From: Humibacter albus DSM 18994
Lineage (GTDB): Bacteria > Actinomycetota > Actinomycetes > Actinomycetales > Microbacteriaceae
Reading direction: 5' to 3'
NCBI RefSeq assembly: GCF_000421825.1
Contig: NZ_ATXT01000015.1
Location: 186,001 to 250,000, forward strand
Length of the DNA: 64,000 bases
The position numbers and the translations under genes were made by a program. This document shows, in pieces, positions 36,547 through 48,365 of the stretch; position 1 is the first letter of the stretch, and each line of letters begins with the position of its first letter. The notes below the pieces were generated by a model. It saw nothing but the letters and a program-made list of their open reading frames with translations. It was not told the DNA's origin and ran no database searches.

Positions 36547-36772
36547 GTGTTGGATCCTTTCGATGGACGGGCCGCCCCCGCGGTCCGGAGCCTGTGGTCT
36601 GCGCAGAGAACCTGAGCAAACGCTGTAAGGATATGTTTTCACCCCCCGCGCGGGAGTGTCAACGCGCCGAGGGCGCGGCGTGTCGCGATCGGTCACAAAT
36701 CTCCGGCTCCGTGCGCCGCGGACCTGAGTCTGTGCTCAGCTTCCCCAGGTCGTGCTGCGGACGCGGCCCGGT

Positions 36773-37837
36773 TCAGACCTGGATGTCCGTGACCGGCAGC
36801 GTCGAGTCCGCTCCGAACCCGAGACCGCTGGGCGCGTACCCCGCTGCGATGCGCTGGGCGGCCAGCGCCGCGATCATGGCGCCGTTGTCCGTACACAGCG
36901 ACAAGGCGGGGATGCGGAGAACGATGCCCGCGGCATCCGCTCGCTCCTGCGCCAACTGTCGTATGCGCGCGTTCGCGACGACCCCGCCGCCCAGGAGCAG
37001 TCGTGGCACACCGCGGTCCTGGCACGCGGCGATCGCCTTGCGCAGGAGAACATCGGCGACGGCCTCGCGGAAGCTCGCCGCGACATCCGCGACGGGAACG
37101 GGCTCGCCGGCATCCTCGCGCTGTTCCACCCAGCGGGCCACGGCGGTCTTGAGGCCGGAGAACGAGAAGTCGTAGCGGTGCTTGGCCAGATCCTTCGGCA
37201 GCGTGAGCCCGCGCGGAAACCGGATGGCCCTCGGGTCGCCCTCGAGCGCGACCCGGTCGATCTGCGGCCCTCCGGGATAGGGCAGGCCGAGCACGCGGGC
37301 GACCTTGTCGAAGGCCTCCCCCGCGGCGTCGTCGATGGTCTCGCCGAGCAGCTCGACATCATCGGTCAGGCTGCGCACGTGCAGTAGCGAGGTGTGTCCG
37401 CCTGAGACGAGCAGCGCGATCGTCGGCAGCTCGATCTCCCGGCCGGGGCCACCATCGGCGTCGAGCAGATCGGCCCCCACGTGGCCGACGAGGTGGTTCA
37501 CACCGTAGAGCGGCTTGCCGAGCGCGACCGCGAGCGCCTTCGCCGCGCCCACGCCGACCATCAGCGCGCCCGCGAGCCCCGGCCCACTGGTGACGGCGAT
37601 GGCATCCACGTCGTGCAGCCGGATTCCGGCGGTCTGCACGGCCTCCGTGATGGTCGGCTCGAGCGCCTCGAGGTGGGCGCGCGCGGCGACCTCGGGCACC
37701 ACCCCGCCGTAACGCGCGTGCTCGTCCATGCTGGAGGCGATCACGTTCGCCAGCAGCCGCGTTCCTCGCACGATCCCGACGCCGGTCTCGTCGCACGATG
37801 TCTCGATGCCGAGCACGAGAGGTTCCGCAACGCTCAT
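36773..37837 (-). CDS. tsaD: tRNA threonylcarbamoyladenosine transferase TsaD
   Basis: The 354-residue enzyme transfers the threonylcarbamoyl group to A37 of ANN-decoding tRNAs, with TsaB and Tsa[17 protein letters not shown] opens the ASKHA fold. The metal ligands are the two His of [14 protein letters not shown] and the Asp of [13 protein letters not shown], and [11 protein letters not shown] and [14 protein letters not shown] are further signatures. Its start overlaps the rimI stop by four bases. tsaB-rimI-tsaD form one unit here; tsaE is 2.2 kb further upstream, beyond an inserted efflux pair. Confidence 0.96.
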   Translation of the reverse strand: MSVAEPLVLGIETSCDETGVGIVRGTRLLANVIASSMDEHARYGGVVPEVAARAHLEALEPTITEAVQTAGIRLHDVDAIAVTSGPGLAGALMVGVGAAKALAVALGKPLYGVNHLVGHVGADLLDADGGPGREIELPTIALLVSGGHTSLLHVRSLTDDVELLGETIDDAAGEAFDKVARVLGLPYPGGPQIDRVALEGDPRAIRFPRGLTLPKDLAKHRYDFSFSGLKTAVARWVEQREDAGEPVPVADVAASFREAVADVLLRKAIAACQDRGVPRLLLGGGVVANARIRQLAQERADAAGIVLRIPALSLCTDNGAMIAALAAQRIAAGYAPSGLGFGADSTLPVTDIQV

Positions 37838-38373
37838 CGGTTCGGCTCCGACCGCAGCGTCAGGCGCATCACCAGTGCGTCCACATCGTCGGGCTGGTAG
37901 TACCGAGGACGCACGGCGATCTGCTCGAAGCCGAGATCGCGGTAGAGCGTCTGCGCGGGCGGGTTGTCGGCGCGCACCTCGAGAAAGACGTCGCTCCCCC
38001 CGCGCCGGGCCGCCTCGGCGAGCATCGCGCGCATGAGAGCCCGGCCGACCCCGAGGCGCCGCGCCTGCGGAGCCACCGCGATGGTCTGGATGTCCGCGTC
38101 CGCGGCTCCCTGCACGGCGCGCAGGCCGGAGTACGCGACGATCGCACCCTCGCGCTCGGCCACGAGGTAGTAGGAGTGCGGCGAGACCAGCTCGGCTCGC
38201 ATGAGGTCGGTGGACCAGGCATCCGTCACGAAGACCGAGGTCTCCAGCGCCATGATCGCCGCCAGGTCCGCCTCGGTCGCGACGCGAAGGCGACCTGCGG
38301 CGGAAGGCAACGCCGACCGCAGCTCGGCCGTGGCTGCCCCGGCGTCCGTGCGGTCGGCATCGGTTCCGGTCAC
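37834..38373 (-). CDS. rimI: RimI-type ribosomal protein S18 alanine N-acetyltransferase
   Basis: The 179-residue GNAT protein has a disordered N-terminus of about 28 residues, then [20 protein letters not shown]. The acetyl-CoA motif is [21 protein letters not shown], followed by [30 protein letters not shown], the RimI pattern. RimI acetylates the N-terminal Ala of S18 in E. coli. It sits between tsaB and tsaD with four-base overlaps on both sides, the conserved bacterial order, which supports the assignment. Confidence 0.9.
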   Translation of the reverse strand: MTGTDADRTDAGAATAELRSALPSAAGRLRVATEADLAAIMALETSVFVTDAWSTDLMRAELVSPHSYYLVAEREGAIVAYSGLRAVQGAADADIQTIAVAPQARRLGVGRALMRAMLAEAARRGGSDVFLEVRADNPPAQTLYRDLGFEQIAVRPRYYQPDDVDALVMRLTLRSEPNR

Positions 38374-38990
38374 CGTGTCACCCGCTTCGGGCCGGCCGAC
38401 GGAGTGATGTCCGGGGAACGCAGGTAGAGCGGGCGGTCTTCCGCGAAGGGACGGCCGTGCGCGTAGAGCCGCTCGGCGAGCAGCCCGAGCTGACCGGCGG
38501 ACACCGACGCCGCGTCGAATCTCGGCAGATCGGAGTGCGGGAGATCCACCGGCTTCGACAGCCCGGGGCCGCCTATGCGGAGGGGGATGCCGAGCTCGTC
38601 GACGCCGCCGTACGCGCTCCAGTACAGTTCTCGACGGCGCGCGTCGGTGACGACGAGCAGCGGCCCGGTGCGGCCCGCCCGATAGCGCTCGAGCGCGACG
38701 CCATCGTGGCTGACGAGGGGCACCACGGGCTTGCCGAGACCGAGGGCGAACGCCTTCGCGGCGGCGATCCCGACCCGCAACCCCGTGAAGGGGCCGGGCC
38801 CCATCCCGGCAACGACGCCCGAGAGACGTGCAGGCGCAATGGATGCCTGTGCCAGCGCCTCGCGGATCATCTCACCGATCACCTCGGCGTGCCGCATCGT
38901 GTCGAGCGTGGTGACCTCGCTGAGCACCCCTCCGTCGCGGTCGGCCACGGCCACGGACGTTCCGGCCGAAGTGTCGATCGCGAGGAGCAT
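38370..38990 (-). CDS. tsaB: t6A biosynthesis protein TsaB
   Basis: The 206-residue protein is the non-catalytic partner of Tsa[22 protein letters not shown] is the N-terminal ASKHA strand-loop, and [32 protein letters not shown] is the characteristic TsaB stretch. The ATG at 38990 was chosen because the sequence upstream is Arg-rich and unlike the family. It heads the tsaB-rimI-tsaD unit. Confidence 0.95.
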   Translation of the reverse strand: MLLAIDTSAGTSVAVADRDGGVLSEVTTLDTMRHAEVIGEMIREALAQASIAPARLSGVVAGMGPGPFTGLRVGIAAAKAFALGLGKPVVPLVSHDGVALERYRAGRTGPLLVVTDARRRELYWSAYGGVDELGIPLRIGGPGLSKPVDLPHSDLPRFDAASVSAGQLGLLAERLYAHGRPFAEDRPLYLRSPDITPSAGPKRVTR

Positions 38991-39148
38991 CCTTCCAGCG
39001 TAGCCGGGACGGCCGCCCCTCCCTCGCTCGCCTGCGGCCGGTGCCGGCACAAGCTCCCGGCGCCGCTGCCGGCACCGCCGCGCGGTTGCGAGGGTTCCAC
39101 AGGGCTCCTGCGTCGGCGGGCGCACGAGTCTTCCATTCAGTTCGATGT

Positions 39149-39177
39149 TTGACAGTTTGGTCTCTAACTATTAGAGT
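39149..39177 (+). promoter_or_regulatory. marR promoter with overlapping palindromic operator
   Basis: TTGACA at 39149-39154 and TAGAGT at 39172-39177 are spaced by exactly 17 bases, the best promoter I saw in the window. CTCTAA-CTA-TTAGAG at 39162-39176 is a perfect inverted repeat lying across the minus 10 box, as expected for an autorepressor. Only seven bases separate TAGAGT from the ATG at 39185, so the transcript is probably leaderless. Confidence 0.8.
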
Positions 39178-39184
39178 ACTAACC

Positions 39185-39628
39185 ATGCAACGGGAATTCG
39201 GCGTCAGAAGCAGCCTCCAGCTGCTCCGCTGGATCGGTTGGGCGCAGCGCAAGGCCGCCGACGACTGGATCCACGAGCGGGGAATCACGTTCGAGCAGGG
39301 ATTCGTGCTCGGCTACCTGGAGGAGGAGCCCGGCGCCATCCAGAAAGACATCGCACGGATGACGCGCACCACTCCGGCCAGCGTCTCGAGCATTCTGCAG
39401 GGCCTCGAACGCCGGGGGCTCATCGAGCGGCGCACCGAGGGAGGCGACGAGCGGAGCAAGCGCGTGTACGCGACCGAGGCCGGGCTCGAGCTGATCGCCG
39501 GTTTCGAAGACGCCATGGTCGCGGCCGACGAGTCGATCCTCTCGCCGCTCACCGAGGCGGAGCGCGACCAGCTCGAGACGCTTCTGAAGAAGGTGACGGC
39601 GTCGCTCCCGCAGCCCGAGCGTCCCTGA
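39185..39628 (+). CDS. MarR family transcriptional regulator of the adjacent MATE gene
   Basis: The 147-residue winged-helix protein has ITFEQGFVLGYLEEEPGAIQKDIARMTRTTPASVSSILQGLERRGLIERR for the recognition helix and wing entry. GGDERSKRVYATEAGLELI closes the wing. No Shine-Dalgarno precedes the ATG, which lies seven bases after the minus 10 box. It is followed at 74 bases by a MATE transporter on the same strand; repressor plus exporter is a standard inducible efflux arrangement. The palindrome over its promoter is the likely binding site. Confidence 0.9.
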   Translation: MQREFGVRSSLQLLRWIGWAQRKAADDWIHERGITFEQGFVLGYLEEEPGAIQKDIARMTRTTPASVSSILQGLERRGLIERRTEGGDERSKRVYATEAGLELIAGFEDAMVAADESILSPLTEAERDQLETLLKKVTASLPQPERP

Positions 39629-39702
39629 CCACCCGCCCAGTTCTTCCACATCTCAAGCGCCGGTCTCCGGCGCCATCTCGTCATGCCCTGAAGGGAGCAA
39701 TC

Positions 39703-41148
39703 ATGAGCACCGTCGAAGTTGAAATTCCACCGGCATCGAATGCCGTCGGATCGAATCGCTGGTATCTCTCCGCCGCGCCGATCGTGCGCGCACTCGTGCA
39801 CCTCTGTGTGCCGATGGCCGCGGGAATGGTCGTCGGCGCCGTCTACAACGTCATCAACGCCGGCTTCATCGGTTCGCTGCACGACTCCGTGCTGCTGGCC
39901 GCGATCACGTTCGGCACCCCGCTGCTCGGCCTGGTCATGGCGGTGGGCGGCGTGTTCGGCGTCGGTGGCGGCGCGCTGATCTCGAGGCTGCTCGGAGCAT
40001 CCGAGAACGACGCCTCGAAGGCAGGCGACATCAAGCAGGTGTCGTCGTTCGCCGTCTGGGGTTCCGTGATCGTCGGCGTCGTGCTCGGCATCCTCGGGCT
40101 GATCTTCTTGCACCCCCTCGTCTCCGTGCTCGGTGCGGACGCCATGGCGGCCGGCGCGACGAGCGCTTACGTCGCCGTCTTCCTCTGCTTCGTGCCGGTG
40201 CTCGCGGTGGCCTTCTGCCTCGAGCAGCTGGTGCGGGCCGAAGGCGCGGCACGCCAGTCGATGATCGGCCTGATCGCCTCGACGATCGCAAACCTCGTGT
40301 TCGACGTGCTCTTCATCCTGGTGCTGCCCTGGGGCGTCGCCGGTGCTGCGCTCGCGCTCGGGCTGTCCAACCTGGTCAGCGTGATCTATTACGCGGCATG
40401 GCTGACGCGGCGAAGCGAGCACGTCAGCCTCGCACCGCGCTGGTTCACGCTGCGGGCATCCGTGCTGAAGCCTGTGTTCAGCGTCGGCATGAGCGAGCTG
40501 CTGCAGTCCGGGTTCCTCATCGTCACCAGCCTGGTGCTGAACAACCTCGCAGTGCAGTACGGCGACGGGCCTCTCGCCGCCATGGGCGTCGCGGTGCGCA
40601 TCGCGCAGGTGCCCGAGTTCCTCATCATGGGCATCACGATCGGGGTCCTTCCGTTGCTCGCCTACGCGTTCGGCAAAGGCGACGGCCCGCGTCTCTGGTC
40701 ATCGGTGCGCGCGTCGGCTGTGGCTGTGGGAGGCATCGGAACGTTCTTCTTCGTGGTGGTGTTCCTGTTCCGCGACCAGCTTTTCTCGATCTTCTCGTCG
40801 GACGCCTCGCTGCTCGGCGTGGGCGTCACGATCCTGACCGCGCAGCTCGTCGCCATGATCGGCAACGGATTCACCGGACTCATCACGTCGCTGATGCAGG
40901 CCACGGGACGCGGCACCGCCGCGATCGTGCTGTCGATGACCCAGGGCGTGCTGTTCATCCCCGTCGTCATCCTCGCGAACCTGTGGTTCGGGCTCACGGG
41001 CATCATCTGGGCGCTCACGGTGACCGAGGTTCTCGTGCTGGTGGTGGCCATCGTGCTGTGGCTGGTGAATCAGCGCGGGATCACGCGCGGACTCGCCGAG
41101 GGCAGCACCGAGCGCGCCGAAGAGGCTCTCGCGATGGCCGAGGGCTGA
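39703..41148 (+). CDS. MATE family efflux transporter
   Basis: The 481-residue protein has 12 predicted membrane helices in two related halves. IVRALVHLCVPMAAGMVVGAVYNVINAGFIG is the first-helix MATE pattern, and VLLAAITFGTPLLGLVMAVGGVFGVGGGALISRLLG follows. The second half begins LKPVFSVGMSELLQSGFLIVTSLVLNNL. MATE proteins export drugs or metabolites in exchange for Na+ or H+. The ATG has AAGGGAG at good spacing. The gene and its MarR partner interrupt the tsaE/tsaB neighbourhood on the opposite strand. Confidence 0.93.
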   Translation: MSTVEVEIPPASNAVGSNRWYLSAAPIVRALVHLCVPMAAGMVVGAVYNVINAGFIGSLHDSVLLAAITFGTPLLGLVMAVGGVFGVGGGALISRLLGASENDASKAGDIKQVSSFAVWGSVIVGVVLGILGLIFLHPLVSVLGADAMAAGATSAYVAVFLCFVPVLAVAFCLEQLVRAEGAARQSMIGLIASTIANLVFDVLFILVLPWGVAGAALALGLSNLVSVIYYAAWLTRRSEHVSLAPRWFTLRASVLKPVFSVGMSELLQSGFLIVTSLVLNNLAVQYGDGPLAAMGVAVRIAQVPEFLIMGITIGVLPLLAYAFGKGDGPRLWSSVRASAVAVGGIGTFFFVVVFLFRDQLFSIFSSDASLLGVGVTILTAQLVAMIGNGFTGLITSLMQATGRGTAAIVLSMTQGVLFIPVVILANLWFGLTGIIWALTVTEVLVLVVAIVLWLVNQRGITRGLAEGSTERAEEALAMAEG

Positions 41149-41208
41149 CGGCACCAGGCCGGCACGGAGACGCCCCCCGAACCGGACGCGCATGGCGCCG
41201 CACGATGG

Positions 41209-41838
41209 TCAGCTCCAGCGACCACCGTGCGGCGTCACCGTCACGGTGCGGGGTTCCTCGGGCGCGGTATCCCCGAGTTCTCGATACTCGGCCTCGGGAT
41301 CCTCGGCGTCGGGATCCCCGGCCTCGGGATCATCATCATCTGGATCGTCGGCTCGCGGAGCGCCGCCGCCCGAACCGACCGTCGCGACGCCCTCAGAGGC
41401 ACCCGTCGGCCGCGCGATCTCGACGTCGAGCCACGACTCGGCGACGCCGTCGAGCATGCCGCTGCCCCACTCGACCACCACGATCGATCGCGCAAAGTCG
41501 ATGTCGAGGTCGTCGAGTTCCAGGGCGGAGGCGAGCCGATAGGCATCCACGTGCACCAGCGGCGGGCCGCCGTGGAGTGACGGATGCGTGCGCGCCAGCA
41601 CGAACGTGGGGCTCGTCACCGGACCGCGCACGTGCAGCGCCTCGCCGATGCCGCGAGTCAGCGTGGTCTTGCCGGCCCCGAGCGGACCGGTGAGCACGAC
41701 CAGGTCGCCGGCGCGCAGGAGGCCGCCGAGCTCGCGGCCGAGATCCTCCATCGCATCCGACGTCGGCACGTTCCGGATGCCGACCAACGGCATCCGTTCC
41801 ACCTCCGAGCCCTCTTGCGCGTCGGCCGGTTCACTCAC
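41209..41838 (-). CDS. tsaE: tRNA threonylcarbamoyladenosine biosynthesis ATPase TsaE with acidic tail
   Basis: The 209-residue P-loop protein assists TsaD/TsaB turnover. Walker A is LTGPLGAGKTTLTRGIGEAL, followed by VRGPVTSPTFVLARTH, VHVDAYRL and the Walker B-like IVVVEWGSGML. The canonical fold ends near residue 145. The rest is an unusual Asp/Glu/Pro-rich segment (ADDPDDDDPEAGDPDAEDPEAEY) before a short C-terminal strand (RTVTVTPHGGRW). At DNA level the acidic part is built of imperfect short repeats. Its start overlaps the alr stop by eight bases. Confidence 0.93.
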   Translation of the reverse strand: MSEPADAQEGSEVERMPLVGIRNVPTSDAMEDLGRELGGLLRAGDLVVLTGPLGAGKTTLTRGIGEALHVRGPVTSPTFVLARTHPSLHGGPPLVHVDAYRLASALELDDLDIDFARSIVVVEWGSGMLDGVAESWLDVEIARPTGASEGVATVGSGGGAPRADDPDDDDPEAGDPDAEDPEAEYRELGDTAPEEPRTVTVTPHGGRWS

Positions 41839-42955
41839 CGATGTACCGCCTCGTCACTCGCGGTCCGAGCCTGGTCACGATTTCGTAGCCGATCGTGTCG
41901 GCCGCGCGGGCCCAGTCCTCGGCCGAGGGCACGCCCTGCGCCGGGTCGCCGAACAGCACCACCTCATCGCCGACCGCCACGCCGTTCTCGCCGACGGCGA
42001 CCACGAACTGGTCCATGGCCACGCGTCCGGCGACCGGATGCCGTCTGCCGCCGATCGCGACCTCGGCCCGGCCGGATGCCTGGCGCGGAATGCCGTCCGC
42101 GTACCCCACGGGCACGAGCGCGAGGTTCGTGGGAGTCGGCGCGCGGTACGTGTGCCCGTACGAGACGCCCTGGCCCTCGGGAATCCGGCGCGCAGCGATC
42201 ACCCGCGAGCGCAGTGTCATGGCGGGCCGCAGGCCGAACTCGCTCGGTTCCCGGTCTCCGAACGGCGACAGCCCGTAGATCGCGATGCCGAGCCGCACCG
42301 TGTTGTACCGGGCGCGTGGCAGCGTGAGCGCCGCGCCGCTGGCGGCCAGGTGCACGAACTCCGGGTCGAGCCCGGCTCGCGAGGCCTCCGCGAGTCCTCG
42401 ATCGAACGCGTCGACCTGCACGGTGTCGGCCTCGGCAGAGGTGCCCGACAGGTGGCTGAACACCCCCGCGACCCTCACGAGGCCGGCCGTCTCGGCGGCG
42501 CGGGCGGCGCGCACGACCGCGGGCCAGGCATCCGGTGAGACGCCGTTGCGGCTGAGGCCGGTGTCGAGCTTGAGGTGCACGGCCGCGGGACGTGCGGCGC
42601 GCTCGGCGGCCTCGGCGACGGCATCCAATTGCGCCTGCGACGAGATGCCGATCTGGATGTCCGCCCGCAGCGCCTTCTCGAAGTCCGGTTCCGAGTCGTG
42701 CAACCACGCGAGCACGGGCGCGACGATGCCCGCCGAGCGCAGCTCGAGCGCCTCCGCGAGGTCGGCGACGCCGAGCCTGTCGGCTCCGCCGGCCAGTGCG
42801 GCACGCGCGACAGGAACGGCGCCGTGCCCGTACGCGTTGGCCTTCACGACCGCGAACACGTGTTCCGTGCCGACGCGCTCGCGCAGGGTGCGCACGTTGT
42901 CGCGGACGGCGCCGAGGTCGATGACGGCCTCGCGCAACGGAGTCGTGCCGGTCAC
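41831..42955 (-). CDS. alr: alanine racemase
   Basis: The 374-residue PLP enzyme makes D-alanine for peptidoglycan. The PLP lysine lies in VFAVVKANAYGHGAVPVAR, and HLKLDTGLSRNGV is a core barrel motif. The second catalytic residue is the Tyr in GVSYGHTYRAP. The C-terminal beta domain contains VAMDQFVVAV and DEVVLFG. The GTG at 42955 overlaps the acpS stop (GTGA), and tsaE overlaps its end, so acpS-alr-tsaE are one coupled unit. Confidence 0.95.
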   Translation of the reverse strand: MTGTTPLREAVIDLGAVRDNVRTLRERVGTEHVFAVVKANAYGHGAVPVARAALAGGADRLGVADLAEALELRSAGIVAPVLAWLHDSEPDFEKALRADIQIGISSQAQLDAVAEAAERAARPAAVHLKLDTGLSRNGVSPDAWPAVVRAARAAETAGLVRVAGVFSHLSGTSAEADTVQVDAFDRGLAEASRAGLDPEFVHLAASGAALTLPRARYNTVRLGIAIYGLSPFGDREPSEFGLRPAMTLRSRVIAARRIPEGQGVSYGHTYRAPTPTNLALVPVGYADGIPRQASGRAEVAIGGRRHPVAGRVAMDQFVVAVGENGVAVGDEVVLFGDPAQGVPSAEDWARAADTIGYEIVTRLGPRVTRRYIGE

Positions 42956-43350
42956 GATGCCTGTCCCGAGTCGCGAGCCGGCGTCTGCTCGATCGTGTCG
43001 AGCGTCTCCGCGACCACAAACGCGCACGCCACTCCGGCGTCGTGCGTCATGGTGAGGTGCCAGCGCCGGATGCCCCGCGCGGCCGCCGCCTTCGCCACCG
43101 CTCCGTAGAGCTGAAGGTCGGGGTTGCCGTGCTCGTCCGAGACGACCACGATGTCGATCGCCGCGACGCCGTCGCCCCGACCGAGCGCCTTGATCACGGC
43201 CTCCTTCGCGGCGAACCTCGCAGCAAGAGAGTGCATGGGTAGATGCCGTTCGCTCTCGGCGAACAGCCTGGTGAGCAGACGCGGCGTTCGGGAAACGGCG
43301 CGGTCGAAGCGTTCAAGGTCGACGATGTCGACTCCGATGCCCGCGATCAC
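42952..43350 (-). CDS. acpS: holo-[acyl-carrier-protein] synthase
   Basis: The 132-residue enzyme attaches phosphopantetheine to acyl carrier protein. MIAGIGVDIVDLERFDRAV carries the Mg-binding Asp, RFAAKEAVIKALG the Glu and Lys of the active site, and WHLTMTHDAGVACAFVVAE the C-terminal His strand. It lies 24 bases after glmS and overlaps alr. Length is normal for the family. Confidence 0.95.
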   Translation of the reverse strand: MIAGIGVDIVDLERFDRAVSRTPRLLTRLFAESERHLPMHSLAARFAAKEAVIKALGRGDGVAAIDIVVVSDEHGNPDLQLYGAVAKAAAARGIRRWHLTMTHDAGVACAFVVAETLDTIEQTPARDSGQAS

Positions 43351-43374
43351 GTGTACATCACTACTCCACTGCGC

Positions 43375-45225
<1,851 letters not shown>

Positions 45226-45280
45226 GAGCACCGATTCTACGAGAGCCCGCTGACCGATCACGCCACGTGGCGGCCGCCCA

Positions 45281-45319
45281 CCCGGTTGCCGCCCAGCCAC
45301 CCCGTTGCCGCCCAGCCAC
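45281..45319. repeat. short tandem repeat between glmS and coaA
   Basis: Two units, CCCGGTTGCCGCCCAGCCAC at 45281-45300 and CCCGTTGCCGCCCAGCCAC at 45301-45319, with a partial third beginning CCGGTTATTCG. It lies in the 228-base divergent gap that should carry promoters for glmS and coaA. Confidence 0.85.
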
Positions 45320-45453
45320 CCGGTTATTCGCGCAAACAGCGGGGTGGCCCGACAACTTCAGGGTGGCTCGGCGAGACCACGACGGGTCGACCAGCGCTGC
45401 AGCGCCGCCGCCGGCACAGGATCGCGGCCCGACACGTCCTAGACTTGGTGCCC

Positions 45454-46407
45454 ATGTCAGGGAACGGTGCGGCGCAGTCCGCCGCGCAGATCTCCCCGTT
45501 CGTCGAACTCGACCGCGCCGACTGGGCCGACCTCGCCCGCAGCACCCCGCAGCCGCTGTCGGAGACCGAGATCGTGCAGTTGCGCGGACTCGGCGATCCC
45601 CTCGACATGCGCGAGGTCGCCGAGGTCTATCTGCCGCTGAGCAGGCTACTGAGCATGTACGCCGAAGGCACGCAGCGACTGCACCGGGCGACGAGCGACT
45701 TTCTCGGCGAGCGCGCCGCGCGCACCCCGTTCGTCATCGGCGTCGCCGGCTCGGTCGCCGTGGGCAAATCCACGATCGCGCGCCTGCTGCGCGAGCTGCT
45801 GAGCCGCTGGACCACCACGCCGAACGTGCAGCTCGTGACGACAGACGGCTTCCTGTATCCGAACGCCGAGCTCGAGCGCCGCGGGCTCATGAGCCGCAAG
45901 GGATTCCCCGAGTCGTACGACCGTCGCGCCTTACTGCGCTTCATCACCGCCATCAAGAGCGGCGCACTCGAGGCCAGGGCTCCGTTCTATTCGCATCTGA
46001 GCTACGACATCATGCCCGACGCGCAGGTCGTCGTGCGGCATCCCGACGTCCTCATCGTCGAGGGCCTCAACGTGCTGCAGCCACCGGGCGGTCGCAACCT
46101 GCTCGCCGTGAGCGACCTCTTCGACTTCAGCATCTATGTGGATGCCCGCACCTCCGACATCGAACGCTGGTACGTCGAGCGTTTTCTCAAGCTGCAGCGT
46201 GGCGCGTTCGCCGATCCGAAGTCGTACTTCCACCGGTACGCGAGCCTCACGGAGGACGAGGCGCGCGCACAGGCGCGGTCGATCTGGCGCGCGATCAACG
46301 AGCCGAACCTGCGCCAGAACGTGCGCCCGACCCGTTCCCGAGCGAAGCTCGTGCTGCGCAAGGACAGCGACCACACGGTCTCGTCCGTGCTGCTCCGCAA
46401 GCTGTAG
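45454..46407 (+). CDS. coaA: pantothenate kinase (type I)
   Basis: The 317-residue kinase phosphorylates pantothenate, the first step to coenzyme A. The P-loop is [20 protein letters not shown], followed by [42 protein letters not shown] and [12 protein letters not shown], all type I CoaA signatures. It starts at an ATG 228 bases from the divergent glmS and ends 23 bases from the convergent glmM stop. Coenzyme A is also the donor for AcpS encoded nearby. Confidence 0.96.
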   Translation: MSGNGAAQSAAQISPFVELDRADWADLARSTPQPLSETEIVQLRGLGDPLDMREVAEVYLPLSRLLSMYAEGTQRLHRATSDFLGERAARTPFVIGVAGSVAVGKSTIARLLRELLSRWTTTPNVQLVTTDGFLYPNAELERRGLMSRKGFPESYDRRALLRFITAIKSGALEARAPFYSHLSYDIMPDAQVVVRHPDVLIVEGLNVLQPPGGRNLLAVSDLFDFSIYVDARTSDIERWYVERFLKLQRGAFADPKSYFHRYASLTEDEARAQARSIWRAINEPNLRQNVRPTRSRAKLVLRKDSDHTVSSVLLRKL

Positions 46408-46430
46408 GAACTCGCCTACGACGCCAGCGC

Positions 46431-47792
46431 TTACAGCGCCAGCTGCACGCGCACGACCTCGGCGAGCGCCTGCGCGTGGCGATCGGCGGTGGCCTGGTCG
46501 GCCGCCTCGACCATGACGCGCACCATGGGCTCGGTGCCGGACGGACGCAGGAGCACGCGACCGGTCTCGCCGAGCTCGTCTTCGGCATCCAGAACGGCCT
46601 GCGCGATCACGCGGTCGTCCTTCAAGCGGTGGTGATCGACTCCGCGCACGTTCACGAGGATCTGCGGGTACACGGTCATGCACGACGCGAGCTCGCGCAG
46701 ACTCTTGCCCTTGCGTGCCATCTCGCTCACCAGGTGGAGCCCGGTCAGGATGCCGTCGCCCGTCGTCGCGAACTCGCGCATGATCACGTGGCCGGACTGC
46801 TCGCCACCGAGCGAGTAGTCGTGCTCGTTCATGCGCTCCAGCACGTACCGGTCACCGACGTTCGTCTGCTCGACGTGGATGCCGTGCTCGGCCATCGCGA
46901 GCCGCAAGCCCAGGTTGCTCATCACGGTGGTCACGAGCGTGTCGTTCTTCAGCACGCCGCGCTCGGCCATGCTCAGGGCGAGGATCGCCATGATCTGATC
47001 GCCGTCGACGATGGTGCCCTCGGCATCGACGGCGAGGCAGCGGTCCGCGTCGCCGTCGTGGGCGATGCCGACGTCGGCGCCGTGCTCGATGACGGCCGCA
47101 GCGAGTTTGTCGATGTGCGTGGACCCGACACCGTCGTTGATGTTGATGCCGTCGGGATCGTCGCCGATCACCGTGACGCGAGCGCCGGCATCCGTGAACG
47201 CTTCCGGCGAGATGCCGGCGGCTGCCCCGTTCGCACAGTCGATGAGCACATGGATGCCGTCGAGCCGGTGCGGCAGGCTGCCCAGCAGATGCAGAACGTA
47301 ACGGTCTTCGGCGTCGGAGAAACGCCGAACGCGGCCGACGTCGGCGCCGGTCGGCGTGAGCTTCGGCTTGTCGAGCGCCGCCTCGATGCGATCCTCGACC
47401 ACGTCGGGCAGCTTGGTGCCGCCGCGCGCGAAGATCTTGATGCCGTTGTCGGGTGCCGGGTTGTGCGACGCCGACAGCATGACACCGAAGTCGGCACCGA
47501 TGTCGGCGATCAGGAACGCCGTGGCCGGAGTCGGGATGACCCCGGCGTCGAGGACGTCGACGCCGGAGCTCGCCAGACCCGCGGCCACGGCGGCCGTGAG
47601 GAATTCACCGGAGACGCGCGGATCGCGCGCCACCACGGCCACCAGGCGCTTGCCTTGCGCGCGTCGCGCTTCGGCGAAGCGCCCCTGGCCGAGCACGACG
47701 GCCGTCGCCTGGGCGATGCCCAGGGCGAGGTCCGCCGTCAACACGCCGTTCGCGAGCCCGCGAACGCCGTCCGTACCGAATAGCCGCGCCAT
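46431..47792 (-). CDS. glmM: phosphoglucosamine mutase
   Basis: The 453-residue enzyme interconverts glucosamine-6-phosphate and glucosamine-1-phosphate. It begins [15 protein letters not shown], has the phosphoserine loop [16 protein letters not shown], the metal loop [10 protein letters not shown] and the sugar loop LGGEQSGH, and ends with the phosphate-binding [14 protein letters not shown]. It follows rplM-rpsI closely (27 bases), the usual bacterial order. Confidence 0.97.
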   Translation of the reverse strand: MARLFGTDGVRGLANGVLTADLALGIAQATAVVLGQGRFAEARRAQGKRLVAVVARDPRVSGEFLTAAVAAGLASSGVDVLDAGVIPTPATAFLIADIGADFGVMLSASHNPAPDNGIKIFARGGTKLPDVVEDRIEAALDKPKLTPTGADVGRVRRFSDAEDRYVLHLLGSLPHRLDGIHVLIDCANGAAAGISPEAFTDAGARVTVIGDDPDGININDGVGSTHIDKLAAAVIEHGADVGIAHDGDADRCLAVDAEGTIVDGDQIMAILALSMAERGVLKNDTLVTTVMSNLGLRLAMAEHGIHVEQTNVGDRYVLERMNEHDYSLGGEQSGHVIMREFATTGDGILTGLHLVSEMARKGKSLRELASCMTVYPQILVNVRGVDHHRLKDDRVIAQAVLDAEDELGETGRVLLRPSGTEPMVRVMVEAADQATADRHAQALAEVVRVQLAL

Positions 47793-47819
47793 ATCAGATG
47801 CGAGCCTGTGCGGACAGGA

Positions 47820-48314
47820 TCAGCGCTTCGAGTACTGCGGAGCCTTGCGGGCCTTCTTGAGACCAGCCTTCTTGCGCTCGATGACTCGAGCGTCGCGGCT
47901 GAGGAAGCCCGCCTTCTTGAGTGCCGGGCGGTTGTTCTCGCGGTCGATCTCGTTCAGTGCACGGGCGATCGCCAGGCGCAGCGCGCCGGCCTGGCCGGAC
48001 GGGCCGCCGCCGGTGATGCGCGCGATGACATCGTAGCTGCCGAGCAGGTCGAGCACCTTGAACGGGTCGGTGATCAGCTGCTGGTGCAGCTTGTTCGGGA
48101 AGTAGTCGGCGAACTCACGGCCGTTGACCGTGATGCTGCCGGAGCCCGGAACGAGGCGCACGCGGGCGATGGCCTGCTTGCGACGGCCGACGGCCGCACC
48201 CGGAACGTTGAGGATCTGGCGCGGCGCGGCGGCGGGCGCCTCGCTGGCCGGGGTTTCGGTCGTGAAGTTCTGAGGCACGTCCTGCGCCTCGAGCTGGTCG
48301 GAGATCTTCGCCAC
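47820..48314 (-). CDS. rpsI: 30S ribosomal protein S9
   Basis: The 164-residue protein has the S9 core beginning [27 protein letters not shown] and ending in the conserved basic tail [12 protein letters not shown] that reaches the ribosomal P site. The first 40 or so residues are an Ala/Glu/Pro-rich extension ([14 protein letters not shown]), longer than in E. coli. It is co-transcribed with rplM, 51 bases downstream of it. Confidence 0.97.
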   Translation of the reverse strand: MAKISDQLEAQDVPQNFTTETPASEAPAAAPRQILNVPGAAVGRRKQAIARVRLVPGSGSITVNGREFADYFPNKLHQQLITDPFKVLDLLGSYDVIARITGGGPSGQAGALRLAIARALNEIDRENNRPALKKAGFLSRDARVIERKKAGLKKARKAPQYSKR

Positions 48315-48365
48315 GATGGAGTCTGTCCTTGTCTTGTGCGTCGAGAAGTGTGTGGGGACCGAGCG

